From contig CAZNYN010000015.1 in assembly GCA_964577295.1 (NCBI GenBank), forward strand, positions 1-40,355: 40,355 nt of DNA, in the 5' to 3' direction. The first letter of the stretch is position 1; each line of letters opens with the position of its first letter. The position numbers and the translations under genes were made by a program. The notes below the pieces were generated by a model, which ran no database searches, was not told the origin of the DNA, and was given only the letters and a program-made list of their open reading frames with translations. Source of the DNA: CAZNYN01 sp964577295. Its GTDB lineage: Bacteria; Synergistota; Synergistia; Synergistales; Synergistaceae. Below, piece by piece: positions 16,823-25,471 of this stretch.

Positions 16823-18109
16823 TTAAAAATCTTTTTCTCCTGCGATTTCTTTTACGGACTTGAGGAAATATTCTATATCATCTTCCGTGTGAGACGCGGA
16901 TATGAAGAGAGCTTCAAACTGTGACGGAGCGACAAGTATGCCTCTGTCGAGAAGTCCGTTGAAGTATCTCGCGTAGCGTGCAGTGTCGCTTCTCTTGGCA
17001 TCGTCGTAGCTTTCAACTTTTCCGTCTGTGAAGAATAGAGTTCCGAGTGAGCCTATTCCCTGTGCCTGAGCCGCTATGCCCGCTTCTTTAAATATGAGTG
17101 ATAGTCCGTCGCTCAGTTTGGTGCGCAGTTTTTCTGTCCTTGCGTAAATTTCGGGGCTCTCTTTTAATATTTTAAGAGCTGTCAGTCCAGCCGCCATGGC
17201 TATGGGGTTGCCGGAAAGAGTGCCTGCCTGATAGACAGGGCCCAACGGTGCAATGCAGGACATTACGTCGCGCCTGCCTCCGTAAGCTCCCACTGGGAGT
17301 CCTCCTCCTATTATCTTGCCGAAGGTCGAGAGGTCCGGTGTGATGCCGAAGTAGGACGAGGCGCAGTTTACGGAGAGCCTGAATCCTGTTATCACTTCAT
17401 CAAATATAAGCAGAGCTCCGTGCTTTTCCGTTATTGCGCGGACACCGCTCAGGAAGCCCTCTTTCGGAGGGACAACTCCCATATTTGCCGCTACCGGCTC
17501 GAGTATTACCGCCGCTATTTTGTCTCCGAAATTTTTAAAGATTTCTTTAAGGGATTCCAGGTCGTTGTAGCGGCATGTCAATGTGAGAGAGGCAGTGTCT
17601 TTTGTGACTCCCGCGCTGTCGGGCTGTCCCGCAGTCGCAAGTCCGGAGCCTGCTTTTACCAGCATGCTGTCGGAGTGGCCGTGGTAGCAGCCTTCAAATT
17701 TCACTATCATCTCTCTGCCTGTGAAGCCTCTGGCCGCTCTGACTGCGCTTAACACAGCCTCCGTGCCCGACGATACCATGCGAACCATGTCAACAGACGG
17801 AACAAGGGATGTTACAAGCTCCGCCATTTCGACTTCCGGTTCGGTAGGCAGTCCGTAGCTTGTGCCGAGAGATGCCGCCTTCTGAACCGCTTCTACTACA
17901 GCAGGGTGGGAGTGTCCGAGGAACATCGGCCCCCACGAGCCTATGTAGTCCGTATATCTTTTGCCGTCAGCATCCCATACGGAGCTGCCTTCGGCTTTTT
18001 CTATAAATATCGGAGTTCTGCCCACGCTGCGAAATGCTCTTACCGGGCTGTTTACTCCCCCGGGAATAACTTTTTCCGCGCGCGCGAATAATTCTGAAGA
18101 TCTGCTCAT
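16823..18109 (-). CDS. hemL: Glutamate-1-semialdehyde 2,1-aminomutase
   Basis: A 428-residue PLP enzyme of aminotransferase class III that turns glutamate-1-semialdehyde into 5-aminolevulinate, the second step of the C5 route. It starts MSRSSELFARAEKVIPGGVNSPVRAF, as the family does (read as two pieces). The PLP lysine is in TFGKIIGGGLPVGAYGG, and SSGTEAVLSAVRAARGFTGR and FEGCYHGHSD are present. The reading frame is open for 41 more codons upstream, inside hemB. The ATG at 18109 overlaps the hemB stop by one base, has AGGAGG about ten bases before it, and gives the usual length. It works directly after HemA of the same operon. Confidence 0.96.
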   Translation of the reverse strand: MSRSSELFARAEKVIPGGVNSPVRAFRSVGRTPIFIEKAEGSSVWDADGKRYTDYIGSWGPMFLGHSHPAVVEAVQKAASLGTSYGLPTEPEVEMAELVTSLVPSVDMVRMVSSGTEAVLSAVRAARGFTGREMIVKFEGCYHGHSDSMLVKAGSGLATAGQPDSAGVTKDTASLTLTCRYNDLESLKEIFKNFGDKIAAVILEPVAANMGVVPPKEGFLSGVRAITEKHGALLIFDEVITGFRLSVNCASSYFGITPDLSTFGKIIGGGLPVGAYGGRRDVMSCIAPLGPVYQAGTLSGNPIAMAAGLTALKILKESPEIYARTEKLRTKLSDGLSLIFKEAGIAAQAQGIGSLGTLFFTDGKVESYDDAKRSDTARYARYFNGLLDRGILVAPSQFEALFISASHTEDDIEYFLKSVKEIAGEKDF

Positions 18110-19083
18110 TACAGAGTTCCCTCCTTCATCCACTTTGCAAGTTCGAGCGAAGAGTATGTCACTATTATGTCCGCTCCCGCTCTCGCAAGGCATATCGCCG
18201 TTTCCGAAACGACTCTTTTTTCGTCTATCCATCCGTTCTGAGCCGCGGCCTTTATCATCGAGTACTCTCCGCTCACGCAGTACGCGCCCACAGGCACCGG
18301 GCTTATCTCCTTAACCGCGCTTAATACATCGAGGTAGGGCATGCCGGGCTTTACCATAATCATGTCCGCGCCTTCCTCTATATCCAGCTCCGCTTCCTTT
18401 ATCGCTTCGCGGACGTTGCGCGGGTCCATCTGGTAGCTCTTGCGGTCGCCGAAAGATGGCGCTGAACCTGCCGCTTCGCGGAATGGGCCGTAAAAGGCTG
18501 ATGCGTATTTAACGGCGTAGGAGAAGATGATTTTATCCTCCATGCCGGCGTTATCAAGAGCTTCTCTTATAGCTCCGACTCTGCCGTCCATCATGTCGGA
18601 GGGTGCTACAATGTCCGCTCCAGCCTGAGCCTGAGAGAGAGCCGTCTTAGCCAAAAGCTCCAAAGTTGGGTCGTTGTCCACAGTGTCGCCCTTTAATACT
18701 CCGCAGTGACCGTGTGATGTGTACTCGCACATGCAGACGTCCCCTATGAATGTCAGTTCAGGGAAATTTTTCTTTCCTATGCGCAGCGCCTGCTGTATGA
18801 CGCCGTTTTCGTTGTAGGCTTCGCTTCCGCACTCGTCCTTATGTTCGGGGATTCCGAAAAGAAGAACGGACTTGACACCGGCCTTGGCTGTCTCTTCCAA
18901 TATGCGGGGGAATGTGTCGGGGCTGTATCTCTTCTGCCCCGGCATTGCGGGAATATCTTCTATGATATTGCTGCCCTCTCTTATAAATATAGGATAGACG
19001 AGCATTGAAGGAGACATGCGCGTCTCAGCCGTCATATTTCTTATTGCCTCGCTGCTTCTCAGTCTTCTCGGTCTTATCAACAT
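18109..19083 (-). CDS. hemB: Porphobilinogen synthase (5-aminolevulinate dehydratase)
   Basis: A 324-residue enzyme that condenses two 5-aminolevulinates into porphobilinogen. It has the RPRRLR N-terminal signature, the zinc-type Cys cluster GDVCMCEYTSHGHCG, and the two active-site lysines in SYAVKYASAFYGPF and MIMVKPGMPYLDV. The three-Cys cluster indicates a zinc-dependent rather than a magnesium-only enzyme. The ATG at 19083 has GGAGGA eight bases upstream; the ORF extends six codons further without a better site. The cobA-hemD stop lies two bases upstream of this start. Confidence 0.97.
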   Translation of the reverse strand: MLIRPRRLRSSEAIRNMTAETRMSPSMLVYPIFIREGSNIIEDIPAMPGQKRYSPDTFPRILEETAKAGVKSVLLFGIPEHKDECGSEAYNENGVIQQALRIGKKNFPELTFIGDVCMCEYTSHGHCGVLKGDTVDNDPTLELLAKTALSQAQAGADIVAPSDMMDGRVGAIREALDNAGMEDKIIFSYAVKYASAFYGPFREAAGSAPSFGDRKSYQMDPRNVREAIKEAELDIEEGADMIMVKPGMPYLDVLSAVKEISPVPVGAYCVSGEYSMIKAAAQNGWIDEKRVVSETAICLARAGADIIVTYSSLELAKWMKEGTL

Positions 19084-19084
19084 A

Positions 19085-20533
19085 TTAATCTTCCTCCACA
19101 CTCTTTATAAGATATTCCAGCTCCGCTTTCTCGGCTGTTTTTATATTTTCAAATCCCGCTTCTCTTGCTGCGGCTGCAGTCTGTCTGCCGATACAGCAGA
19201 CTTTCGCCGTCTTAAAGCCTTCAAATGCTCCGACAAAGCCTCTCACCGTGGATGCGCTGGTAAAGACTATGCAGTTTATCTCTTTCGGAACGAATCGCGG
19301 TTTTTCATACTCGGTGCGATATAGGGATATTTCCGTAAAGTCGCACCCGCGCGATTTAAGCTGCTCAGTAAGTTCGGGAGAGCCGTCCTCCGCCCGCAGC
19401 ATCAGAATTTTTTCTCTGCCTGCAAGCTGTGCGAGTCCTAAGGCCATATTTTCGCCGTCGTAGATATCAGGCACGAAGTCCGCTATCAGTCCTCTTGAAC
19501 TCAGAGCCTCCGCTGTTGCCGAGCCTATCGCCGCTATTTTTGCGTTTCCTATGGTTCTTACGTCTCTTTTATTCTTCGCAAGAAGCTCAAAAAAACTTTC
19601 GACTCCTGCTGCGCTTGTGAAGCCTATCCACCCGTAGCCGTCAAGATTCGGAAGCTCCTGATCTATTAAAGAGGTCGAGATGCAGGGAATCTCTACGACT
19701 TCCGCTCCCTCGGCTCGCAGCATCTTTGAAAGTCTGCCCGCTCTTGAACGGGGACGAGTCACAACAATTTTATATCCGGAAAGGGGAAGATATTTTTTGA
19801 AATCAAATTTTTCTCCCAGAGACGCGCACTCTCCAACCATAATTATTGCGGGGGAGTGCAGCTTTTCTTCTTCGCACTTCTTTTCAAATTCCGAAAGAGG
19901 AGCTGTTATTCTTCTCTGAGATGCCGTTGTTCCGTTTTCCACTGCTGCGGCGGGAGTGTCAGGCGACATCCCGTTTGCAATTAGAGCGCGGCATATTTCG
20001 CGGACGGAGGACGCTCCCATGAGGAAGAGCAAAGTGCCTCCCAGTTTAGCCAGAGCTTCGTAATCCGTTGCCGCAATCCCGCCGTCCTTAGTGTGAGCCG
20101 TTATTATGTGAAGAGATGCGGCAAGGCCTCTGTGAGTGACAGGTATGCCCGCCGCTGAGGGGGCGGCAATGGCTGAGGTTATGCCCGGCACGACTTCGTA
20201 AGGGATGTTGTTTGCTATGAGAGATTCTATCTCCTCTCCGCCTCTCCCAAATACGAATGAATCTCCGCCTTTGAGCCTGACCACTTTTTTGCCGAGCAGA
20301 GCCTCGCGCACGATGATATTTTCTATCTCGCTCTGAGGAACAGGGTGATTTCCGCCCTCTTTGCCCACGTCGATCATTTCAGCCGAAGGCGGAATGTATG
20401 AGAGCACTCCGTCTCCGACAAGCCTGTCAAAGACAACGCAGTCGGCATCATCGAGAACTTCTTTGCCTCGCAGTGTAAGAAGTCCGGGATTGCCGGGCCC
20501 TGCTCCGACAAGCCATACCCTACCTATTTTCAT
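19085..20533 (-). CDS. cobA-hemD: Fused uroporphyrinogen-III C-methyltransferase / uroporphyrinogen-III synthase
   Basis: A 482-residue two-domain enzyme. Residues 1 to about 245 are a SUMT-type SAM methyltransferase (VGAGPGNPGLLTLRG, VVRLKGGDSFVFGRGGEE, PGITSAIAAPSAAGIPVTHRG in part), which methylates uroporphyrinogen III at C2 and C7 to give precorrin-2. Residues about 255-482 are HemD (IVVTRPRSRAGRLSKML, GWIGFTSAAGVESFFELL, CIVFTSASTVRGF), which closes hydroxymethylbilane with ring D inversion. Such fusions are known in Firmicutes and related anaerobes and channel the intermediate to the corrin branch. The gene overlaps the end of hemC by 14 bases. Confidence 0.96.
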   Translation of the reverse strand: MKIGRVWLVGAGPGNPGLLTLRGKEVLDDADCVVFDRLVGDGVLSYIPPSAEMIDVGKEGGNHPVPQSEIENIIVREALLGKKVVRLKGGDSFVFGRGGEEIESLIANNIPYEVVPGITSAIAAPSAAGIPVTHRGLAASLHIITAHTKDGGIAATDYEALAKLGGTLLFLMGASSVREICRALIANGMSPDTPAAAVENGTTASQRRITAPLSEFEKKCEEEKLHSPAIIMVGECASLGEKFDFKKYLPLSGYKIVVTRPRSRAGRLSKMLRAEGAEVVEIPCISTSLIDQELPNLDGYGWIGFTSAAGVESFFELLAKNKRDVRTIGNAKIAAIGSATAEALSSRGLIADFVPDIYDGENMALGLAQLAGREKILMLRAEDGSPELTEQLKSRGCDFTEISLYRTEYEKPRFVPKEINCIVFTSASTVRGFVGAFEGFKTAKVCCIGRQTAAAAREAGFENIKTAEKAELEYLIKSVEED

Positions 20534-21425
20534 AGTGAGTCCCTCCGTTTCTGAGTCTGTCCGCCAGCTCCGCTCCTATCTGTGCCGCATCTTTTGCTTT
20601 GCCTGAGATGCTCCCTTTTGCAAATATCGCTTTTGCCTCATCAGCGTAGAAGCCCCTGAGAAATATGGTATCTTGGCATATCTCGGCGTAAGCTCCCACC
20701 GGTGCCGTACAGCCTCCGCCCAAAGCTGCGGAAAAGGCTCTCTCCGCCTTTGCGCAGGATGTAACATTGTCGTCCTCTATGGCTTTTAGATATGAATAAT
20801 CTTCGTCAGCCCGTCCCTGACAGGCTAAAATTCCCTGACCGGGAGCAGGTATCATCTCGTCACAGGAGAAGCAGCGGAATATTCTGTTTTCCATTCCTAT
20901 TCTGTTAAGCCCCGCCGCCGCCAGGACGAGCATAGAGAACTGACCTTCGTCTAGCTTTCGGAGCCTTGTTATCACGTTGCCTCTTACCGGTTCCACTGTG
21001 ATATCGGGGAATAATTCACGAAGCTGAAGCCTGCGCCTTGCGGAGGAACAGCCGGCGATATGTCCCGATATCTTATCTGCCCCGATAGGAAGGACGACTG
21101 CGTCTCTCGGATCTTCTCTCTTTGAGAAAGCCACTGTCGGCAGAGCCTCATTTTTGTACATTGGCATATCTTTCAGGCTGTGGACTGCTATGTCAATACG
21201 TCCGTCAAGCAGAGCCTCCTCAAGTTCCTTTGTAAAAAGTCCCTTTATGCCGAATTTGTCTGATGCCTCGGAAAAAGGCTTCATATTGATGTCGCCTGTG
21301 GTCTCCATTGTCACAAGCTCTGTCTCAAACTCGGGGTGAGCTCTTCTCACTGCTTCTATCACTGTATTTGTCTGTGCTACGGCCAGAAGGCTTTTCCTGC
21401 TGCCGAAGCGTATTATCCTCTTCAT
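20520..21425 (-). CDS. hemC: Porphobilinogen deaminase (hydroxymethylbilane synthase)
   Basis: A 301-residue enzyme that polymerises four porphobilinogens into hydroxymethylbilane. It starts with the family signature RFGSRKSLLAVAQT, has HSLKDMPM, the arginine-rich stretch GCSSARRRLQL, and the dipyrromethane-cofactor Cys in GGGCTAPVGAYAE near residue 240. The length is normal. The ATG overlaps the cbiJ-sirC stop by four bases, and the 3' end overlaps the start of cobA-hemD by 14, so it is translationally tied on both sides. Confidence 0.97.
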   Translation of the reverse strand: MKRIIRFGSRKSLLAVAQTNTVIEAVRRAHPEFETELVTMETTGDINMKPFSEASDKFGIKGLFTKELEEALLDGRIDIAVHSLKDMPMYKNEALPTVAFSKREDPRDAVVLPIGADKISGHIAGCSSARRRLQLRELFPDITVEPVRGNVITRLRKLDEGQFSMLVLAAAGLNRIGMENRIFRCFSCDEMIPAPGQGILACQGRADEDYSYLKAIEDDNVTSCAKAERAFSAALGGGCTAPVGAYAEICQDTIFLRGFYADEAKAIFAKGSISGKAKDAAQIGAELADRLRNGGTHYENR

Positions 21426-22666
21426 TGTGATTGGAGCTCCTTTGTACTGTCAGTTATTTTTTCCCGTTCCGAAGAGACCCAGAGAGGCAAAACTTCCCGC
21501 ACTCTGTCGGCAAGGAGGCGCACAAGCTTTGGTGAGAGTCCAGCGGCGGATATTGATACCGATACTTCTTCCTCCGTTACGAGAGAGGGAAAGAAGAAAG
21601 TCGATTCTCCTGCGGCATCGGCAACGCTCACAGCTATTCCGGCTCTCTTCGCGTCCTCTGCCAGCTTTTTATTCGCATTTCTGTCATTTGTCGCGGCAAC
21701 AGCCAGGAACGCTCCGTCCAAATCTGAGCTTTCATATTTTTTTTCAACTAGCTCAAAGCCCAAATCTTTTATCTCGCCGCAAAAAGACGGACTGATAATT
21801 TTTACGTGAGCGCCGCATTTTTGCAAAGTCATGGCGCGCCTAAGCGCAATCTTGCCTCCGCCGGCTATGACGGCTTTTTTATTTTCTATGTCTGTCAGCA
21901 GAGGAAAGAGGGGAGGCCTTGAAAGTCCCAGCTCACGCCTCGCCCATAGCAGGGCTTCTTCCGTGCTGTGCCCTCTCTCTTCGTGCCGTGTCACCAGAAT
22001 GACCTTTATTCCTCTCTTTGCGGCTGCTGTAAATTTCTCCGCAGTTCCTCCCGCAGTGCCTCCGTCCTTTGTGACTATGACTTCGGCTTTGGTCATATCT
22101 ATCATATCTATGTTCATACTTTCGGAAAAAGGCCCCTGCATCGCTATAATGTGTCCCGCATCGAAACCCAAGGCCTCGCAGGATGCTATTACGGAAGACG
22201 AAGGCAGGACACGGGGAAAAAGTCTCTCTTTATAATTATTTACCGAAGTAAATGAGGCAAGCTCTTTGCTTCCGACTGTGAGCAGAGCATTGCACTCCAT
22301 GGTGTTAAGCAGCTCCGCCGCCTCCGCACAGGAGGAAACTTTTACAATGTCTCCCGACAGAGGAGTGCTTTCGCGCAGCACTCTCATAAGGGGCGTTCCT
22401 GTAATCTCACATGCGCTCTTTATATTTGCCGTAGCTTCTACGGCATAAGGATGAGTGGCGTCTATAGCGCATGTGACGCCCCTCTCCTTTATAAATTTTA
22501 CTATGGCGTCCCTGTCCATGCGTCCCGTTACTGCTTCGGCTCCGCAATCTCCGTCCGCCAGTTGAGCTCCGTAATCGGTTACGACAGAGTATATTGCGGG
22601 CAGACCGTGCTCCAGCAGCTTTCTTGCCTCTGTTGTGCCTCCGAATAAGAGCAGCTTTCCCGTCAT
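21422..22666 (-). CDS. cbiJ-sirC: Fused cobalt-precorrin-6A reductase (CbiJ) / precorrin-2 dehydrogenase (SirC-like)
   Basis: A 414-residue protein with two enzyme domains. Residues 1 to about 248 are CbiJ/CobK: LLLFGGTTEARKLL, YAVEATANIKSACE, LLTVGSKELASF, AMQGPFSESMN and VTKDGGTAGGTAEK, the NAD(P)H reductase of (cobalt-)precorrin-6A. Residues about 252-414 are a precorrin-2 oxidase like SirC or the CysG/Met8 N-domain: PPLFPLLTDIENKKAVIAGG, GGGKIALRRAMTL, FLAVAATNDRNANKKLAE and the C-terminal LVRLLADRVREVLP. The second domain makes sirohydrochlorin, the substrate for cobalt insertion. The ATG at 22666 is chosen because AGGA lies just before it and it starts exactly at the CbiJ fold; the frame is open for 55 more codons inside cbiH. 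The two activities act at distant pathway steps, so substrate channelling between them is not expected. Confidence 0.93.
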   Translation of the reverse strand: MTGKLLLFGGTTEARKLLEHGLPAIYSVVTDYGAQLADGDCGAEAVTGRMDRDAIVKFIKERGVTCAIDATHPYAVEATANIKSACEITGTPLMRVLRESTPLSGDIVKVSSCAEAAELLNTMECNALLTVGSKELASFTSVNNYKERLFPRVLPSSSVIASCEALGFDAGHIIAMQGPFSESMNIDMIDMTKAEVIVTKDGGTAGGTAEKFTAAAKRGIKVILVTRHEERGHSTEEALLWARRELGLSRPPLFPLLTDIENKKAVIAGGGKIALRRAMTLQKCGAHVKIISPSFCGEIKDLGFELVEKKYESSDLDGAFLAVAATNDRNANKKLAEDAKRAGIAVSVADAAGESTFFFPSLVTEEEVSVSISAAGLSPKLVRLLADRVREVLPLWVSSEREKITDSTKELQSQ

Positions 22667-22668
22667 GT

Positions 22669-23388
22669 CTATATCCTGTAGCCTCTGGGCGTCACAATGC
22701 GCCCGTCTATAAGGCGGGTAGAACTGTTGCCCACTATCACGGTGCAGAACATGTCTATCTTTTCGTCGGCGAGCTTGTCCAGAGTTGTCACTCCGTATGA
22801 CTCTCCGTCTCTTCCCGCATTGCGCACCCACCCTGCGGGAGTGTCAGCGCTCTTGTTTTTCAGAAGAAGGGCACATGCCCTGCGCAGATGCTCAGGACGT
22901 CCTTTGCTTGACGGGTTGTAAATGCAGACAATAAAGTCTGCGCTTCCCGCAGCCAAAAGCCGTTTTTCGATGAGCTCCCAAGGTGTCAGCAGGTCGCTCA
23001 AGCTTATAACCGCGAAGTCGTGCATGAGAGGAGCTCCCAATATCGCAGCGGCAGTGCAGGCTGCCGTCATGCCGGGGACAATCTCGACATCAGTCCTGCC
23101 GTTCGCAGTTTCGAGCATAATGCCGGCCATTCCGTAAACTCCCGGGTCTCCGCTCGATACAAGGCCGACTGTCTGCCCCGCCTCGGAACGTGCGAGAGCG
23201 TCATAGCACCTTGCCGCCTCGCCCTTCATAGGAGAGGTGATAAGCTCTTTTCTTCCTTCAAAATCTTCTCTGATGAGGTCTACATAGGCTTTGTAGCCTA
23301 TTATCACGTCACACTTTTCAAGAGCTTCCTTTGCGCGCTCCGTCATTTGGTCCTTTTTGCCGGGACCGAGACCTACGACATATATCAT
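22669..23388 (-). CDS. cbiH: (Cobalt-)precorrin-3B C17-methyltransferase
   Basis: A 239-residue SAM-dependent methyltransferase of the CobA/CbiF superfamily that methylates C17 and drives ring contraction. It starts MIYVVGLGPGKKDQMTERA, the usual CbiH/CobJ opening, with VGLVSSGDPGVYGMAG, EIVPGMTAACTAAAILG and CIYNPSSKGRP. The last motif separates CbiH from the other corrin methyltransferases. The ATG at 23388 forms an ATGA overlap with the hemA stop; the frame extends 11 codons further upstream without support. The length is normal for a single-domain CbiH. Confidence 0.95.
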   Translation of the reverse strand: MIYVVGLGPGKKDQMTERAKEALEKCDVIIGYKAYVDLIREDFEGRKELITSPMKGEAARCYDALARSEAGQTVGLVSSGDPGVYGMAGIMLETANGRTDVEIVPGMTAACTAAAILGAPLMHDFAVISLSDLLTPWELIEKRLLAAGSADFIVCIYNPSSKGRPEHLRRACALLLKNKSADTPAGWVRNAGRDGESYGVTTLDKLADEKIDMFCTVIVGNSSTRLIDGRIVTPRGYRI

Positions 23389-24539
23389 CCTCTCGCCGCC
23401 TTTGCCAGTGCAGTGTAGCAATTCTTAGCCATATCGCTGTCAACCTTTTCTTTCATAGTGAAAAGAAGCTTTCCGACCATATTTCGTGCAGCTTCCTTTA
23501 TTTTTATTCTCTCGCTTATATCGGAAGGTGATAGCTCCGAGAGCATCTCACGCTCCGCAAAAGAGCATACGTCCTCAATCATAGGCATACACTCCCTCAC
23601 ATTCTGCCACTCTTTGAATCTGCTTCTGTGCCTTTTTAATATCTTCTCCGTTATTTTGGAGAGCTCGGAACTTATTGCGCTCTGTCCGAGTCTGTCCATG
23701 TCAAAGAGGGATACTCCGTCAAAATTTTTAATATTGGGGTCTATATCGCGCGGAACAGCCAAATCCAATATGACTGTTTTTTTCGAAGGGCGTGCAAAAT
23801 GTTCTTCTGTCAGTACAAAGTGAGGGCTTGACGTAGCTCCTATTATTACAGAGCAGTCCTTCGCCGCATCGTATCTGGAATCGTATGGAATCACTTTCAC
23901 GCATGGCGGAGGCAGCAGCCCGTCCTCTCTCTTTCTGCGTATTGTCATTGTAACGTCCGAGCCTTCGTCGGAAAAGAGCTGCGCACAGAGCATTCCAATC
24001 TCTCCGCTTCCTATAATGAGAGTTTTTGCGCCTTGAAGTGTTCCCAACTCCGCTTTTGCCCTTTCGCATGCTACTTGAGCAGCAGAGGTGGCATGTTTGT
24101 CGGGGCTTTTTTTCACTTCTGTGCGTATCTCTTTTCCGGCGGTCACGGCGCTCTGGAACAACTGGCTCAATACTGGGCCGCAGCACTTTGTCTCTCTGGA
24201 GAGAGAAAGTGCCGTCTTCATCTGTCCCAATATCTGATCTTCCAGAGGAACCTGCGAGCAGAGCCCCGCCGCGAGTTCATAGACATGATTCACTGCGTCG
24301 TCTCCGCTGAGAGTGAAGAAAGGGGCCTCGCCCTTCGTCCTCCGGAGAAATTCAGAGGGTTCTGTATCCGATATCACGCATAGTTCGGTTCTGTTGCATG
24401 TGGAGATGAGTACGCACTCATCCGTTTCTTCCTTGATTCGTTCGAGAAAATCCGAGACTGCGGATGAAGTGAACGAGAATTTTTCACGCACATCTATCGG
24501 GGTTTTCTGATAATCAAGTCCCGCTATCTGTATATTCAT
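23385..24539 (-). CDS. hemA: Glutamyl-tRNA reductase
   Basis: A 384-residue NADPH enzyme that reduces glutamyl-tRNA(Glu) to glutamate-1-semialdehyde, the first committed step of the C5 route. The catalytic Cys lies in ISTCNRTELC near residue 48. EDQILGQMKTALSLSRE, the Rossmann motif LIIGSGEIGMLCAQLF and VILDLAVPRDIDP follow, then the C-terminal dimerisation helices (KITEKILKRHRSRFKEW). It is at the short end of the 400-450 residue family range. It sits between cbiG and cbiH, with 4-base overlaps on both sides, rather than with the other hem genes. No SirC-like domain is fused here, unlike some clostridial HemA proteins; that domain is on CbiJ instead. Confidence 0.96.
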   Translation of the reverse strand: MNIQIAGLDYQKTPIDVREKFSFTSSAVSDFLERIKEETDECVLISTCNRTELCVISDTEPSEFLRRTKGEAPFFTLSGDDAVNHVYELAAGLCSQVPLEDQILGQMKTALSLSRETKCCGPVLSQLFQSAVTAGKEIRTEVKKSPDKHATSAAQVACERAKAELGTLQGAKTLIIGSGEIGMLCAQLFSDEGSDVTMTIRRKREDGLLPPPCVKVIPYDSRYDAAKDCSVIIGATSSPHFVLTEEHFARPSKKTVILDLAVPRDIDPNIKNFDGVSLFDMDRLGQSAISSELSKITEKILKRHRSRFKEWQNVRECMPMIEDVCSFAEREMLSELSPSDISERIKIKEAARNMVGKLLFTMKEKVDSDMAKNCYTALAKAARG

Positions 24540-25471
24540 GGAAGAGTCCTCCCGTTTTTTGCCAAGGCGAAAGTTATACCCTTATATAATGTTTTGCTGC
24601 GGAGCAGAGGCCCTTCTGCTTTGAGAACAGCGGCTCTCTCACAGACATTGTCAACTCCTGCGACACTTTTTACTTTTTCGGAAGAGGAAAAATTGCCTTC
24701 CAGCTCTGCAAGTTCCTCGGCTTTGTATGTGACAAAGGGAACTCCGTACTCCTCCGCCAGCTCCTTAATAGCTTTTTCGTCCTTTTTCAAATCTATTGAT
24801 GCCAAAGCTGAAAGGGAGAGAGGTGAGACTCCCGCGTTTTTCAAAAAGTCGGAGGCGGATTCTTTGAGCAGCTCAAAATCCGTATTTTTTTTGCATCCGA
24901 TTCCGAGAACAAGGTTTTTAGGCCTTAGCCACAGAGTGACGGGCCACGGAGCAGGCTGCAGAAGCTCCGTCACAGCCACTCCCACTCTATGTCCGTCAAG
25001 AATCTCGGAAGATACATCCTTTGCCGCTTTTATGTTCTCTATAGAGCAGTTGTTCTTTACCGCCCACTCGTCCACTGCGGTGAGATTTCTCACGTCGGTT
25101 GCAGTTGTCACCACTGCATTTCCTCCCGTTATCCCCGCGATGCGGCGCGCCAATTCGTTTGCTCCTCCTATGTGTCCAGAGAGCAGGGATATTACATTTT
25201 TCCCCGCCTCGTCGAGAACCACAACAGCAGGGTCTTCCGTCTTGCTCTTTATAAAAGGAGCTATTGTCCGTACCGCTATTCCGCAGGCAGATACAAATAC
25301 CAGAGCTTCCGAGGCGAAGTGAGCTTCCGTCCAATCTGCAAGAGAAGGTTCTATCGCAAGGACTTCGCTAAAAGCAAATTTTTCCGGCGCCCACGCTCTG
25401 CCCTCCAAAGCGGATGCTATAAGAGATGCCAGCTTCGCACCTGCACGCGAAAAAGCGAGAACTTCTATCAT
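24536..25471 (-). CDS. cbiG: Cobalt-precorrin-5A hydrolase
   Basis: A 311-residue CbiG that opens the delta-lactone ring and releases the two-carbon fragment as acetaldehyde in the anaerobic pathway, a step that marks the early-cobalt route. The N-terminal domain has VFVSACGIAVRTIAPFI, DPAVVVLDEAGKNVISLLSG and HIGGANELARRIA. The C-terminal domain begins near residue 185 with LVLGIGCKKNTDFELL and has ALASIDLKKDEKAI and VPFVTYKAEEL. All expected parts are present at normal length. ATG at 25471, overlapping the cbiF stop. Confidence 0.95.
   Translation of the reverse strand: MIEVLAFSRAGAKLASLIASALEGRAWAPEKFAFSEVLAIEPSLADWTEAHFASEALVFVSACGIAVRTIAPFIKSKTEDPAVVVLDEAGKNVISLLSGHIGGANELARRIAGITGGNAVVTTATDVRNLTAVDEWAVKNNCSIENIKAAKDVSSEILDGHRVGVAVTELLQPAPWPVTLWLRPKNLVLGIGCKKNTDFELLKESASDFLKNAGVSPLSLSALASIDLKKDEKAIKELAEEYGVPFVTYKAEELAELEGNFSSSEKVKSVAGVDNVCERAAVLKAEGPLLRSKTLYKGITFALAKNGRTLP

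Noticed and set aside
18110..18232. 41-codon upstream extension of hemL
   Set aside because: It lies inside hemB; the ATG overlapping the hemB stop has a good ribosome-binding site and gives the usual length.
22667..22831. 55-codon upstream extension of the cbiJ-sirC gene
   Set aside because: Lies within cbiH and is Arg-rich, unlike CbiJ; the ATG at 22666 has AGGA just upstream.
24594..25322. 242-codon plus-strand open frame
   Set aside because: Antisense to cbiG, with Ser/Ala-rich composition typical of shadow frames.
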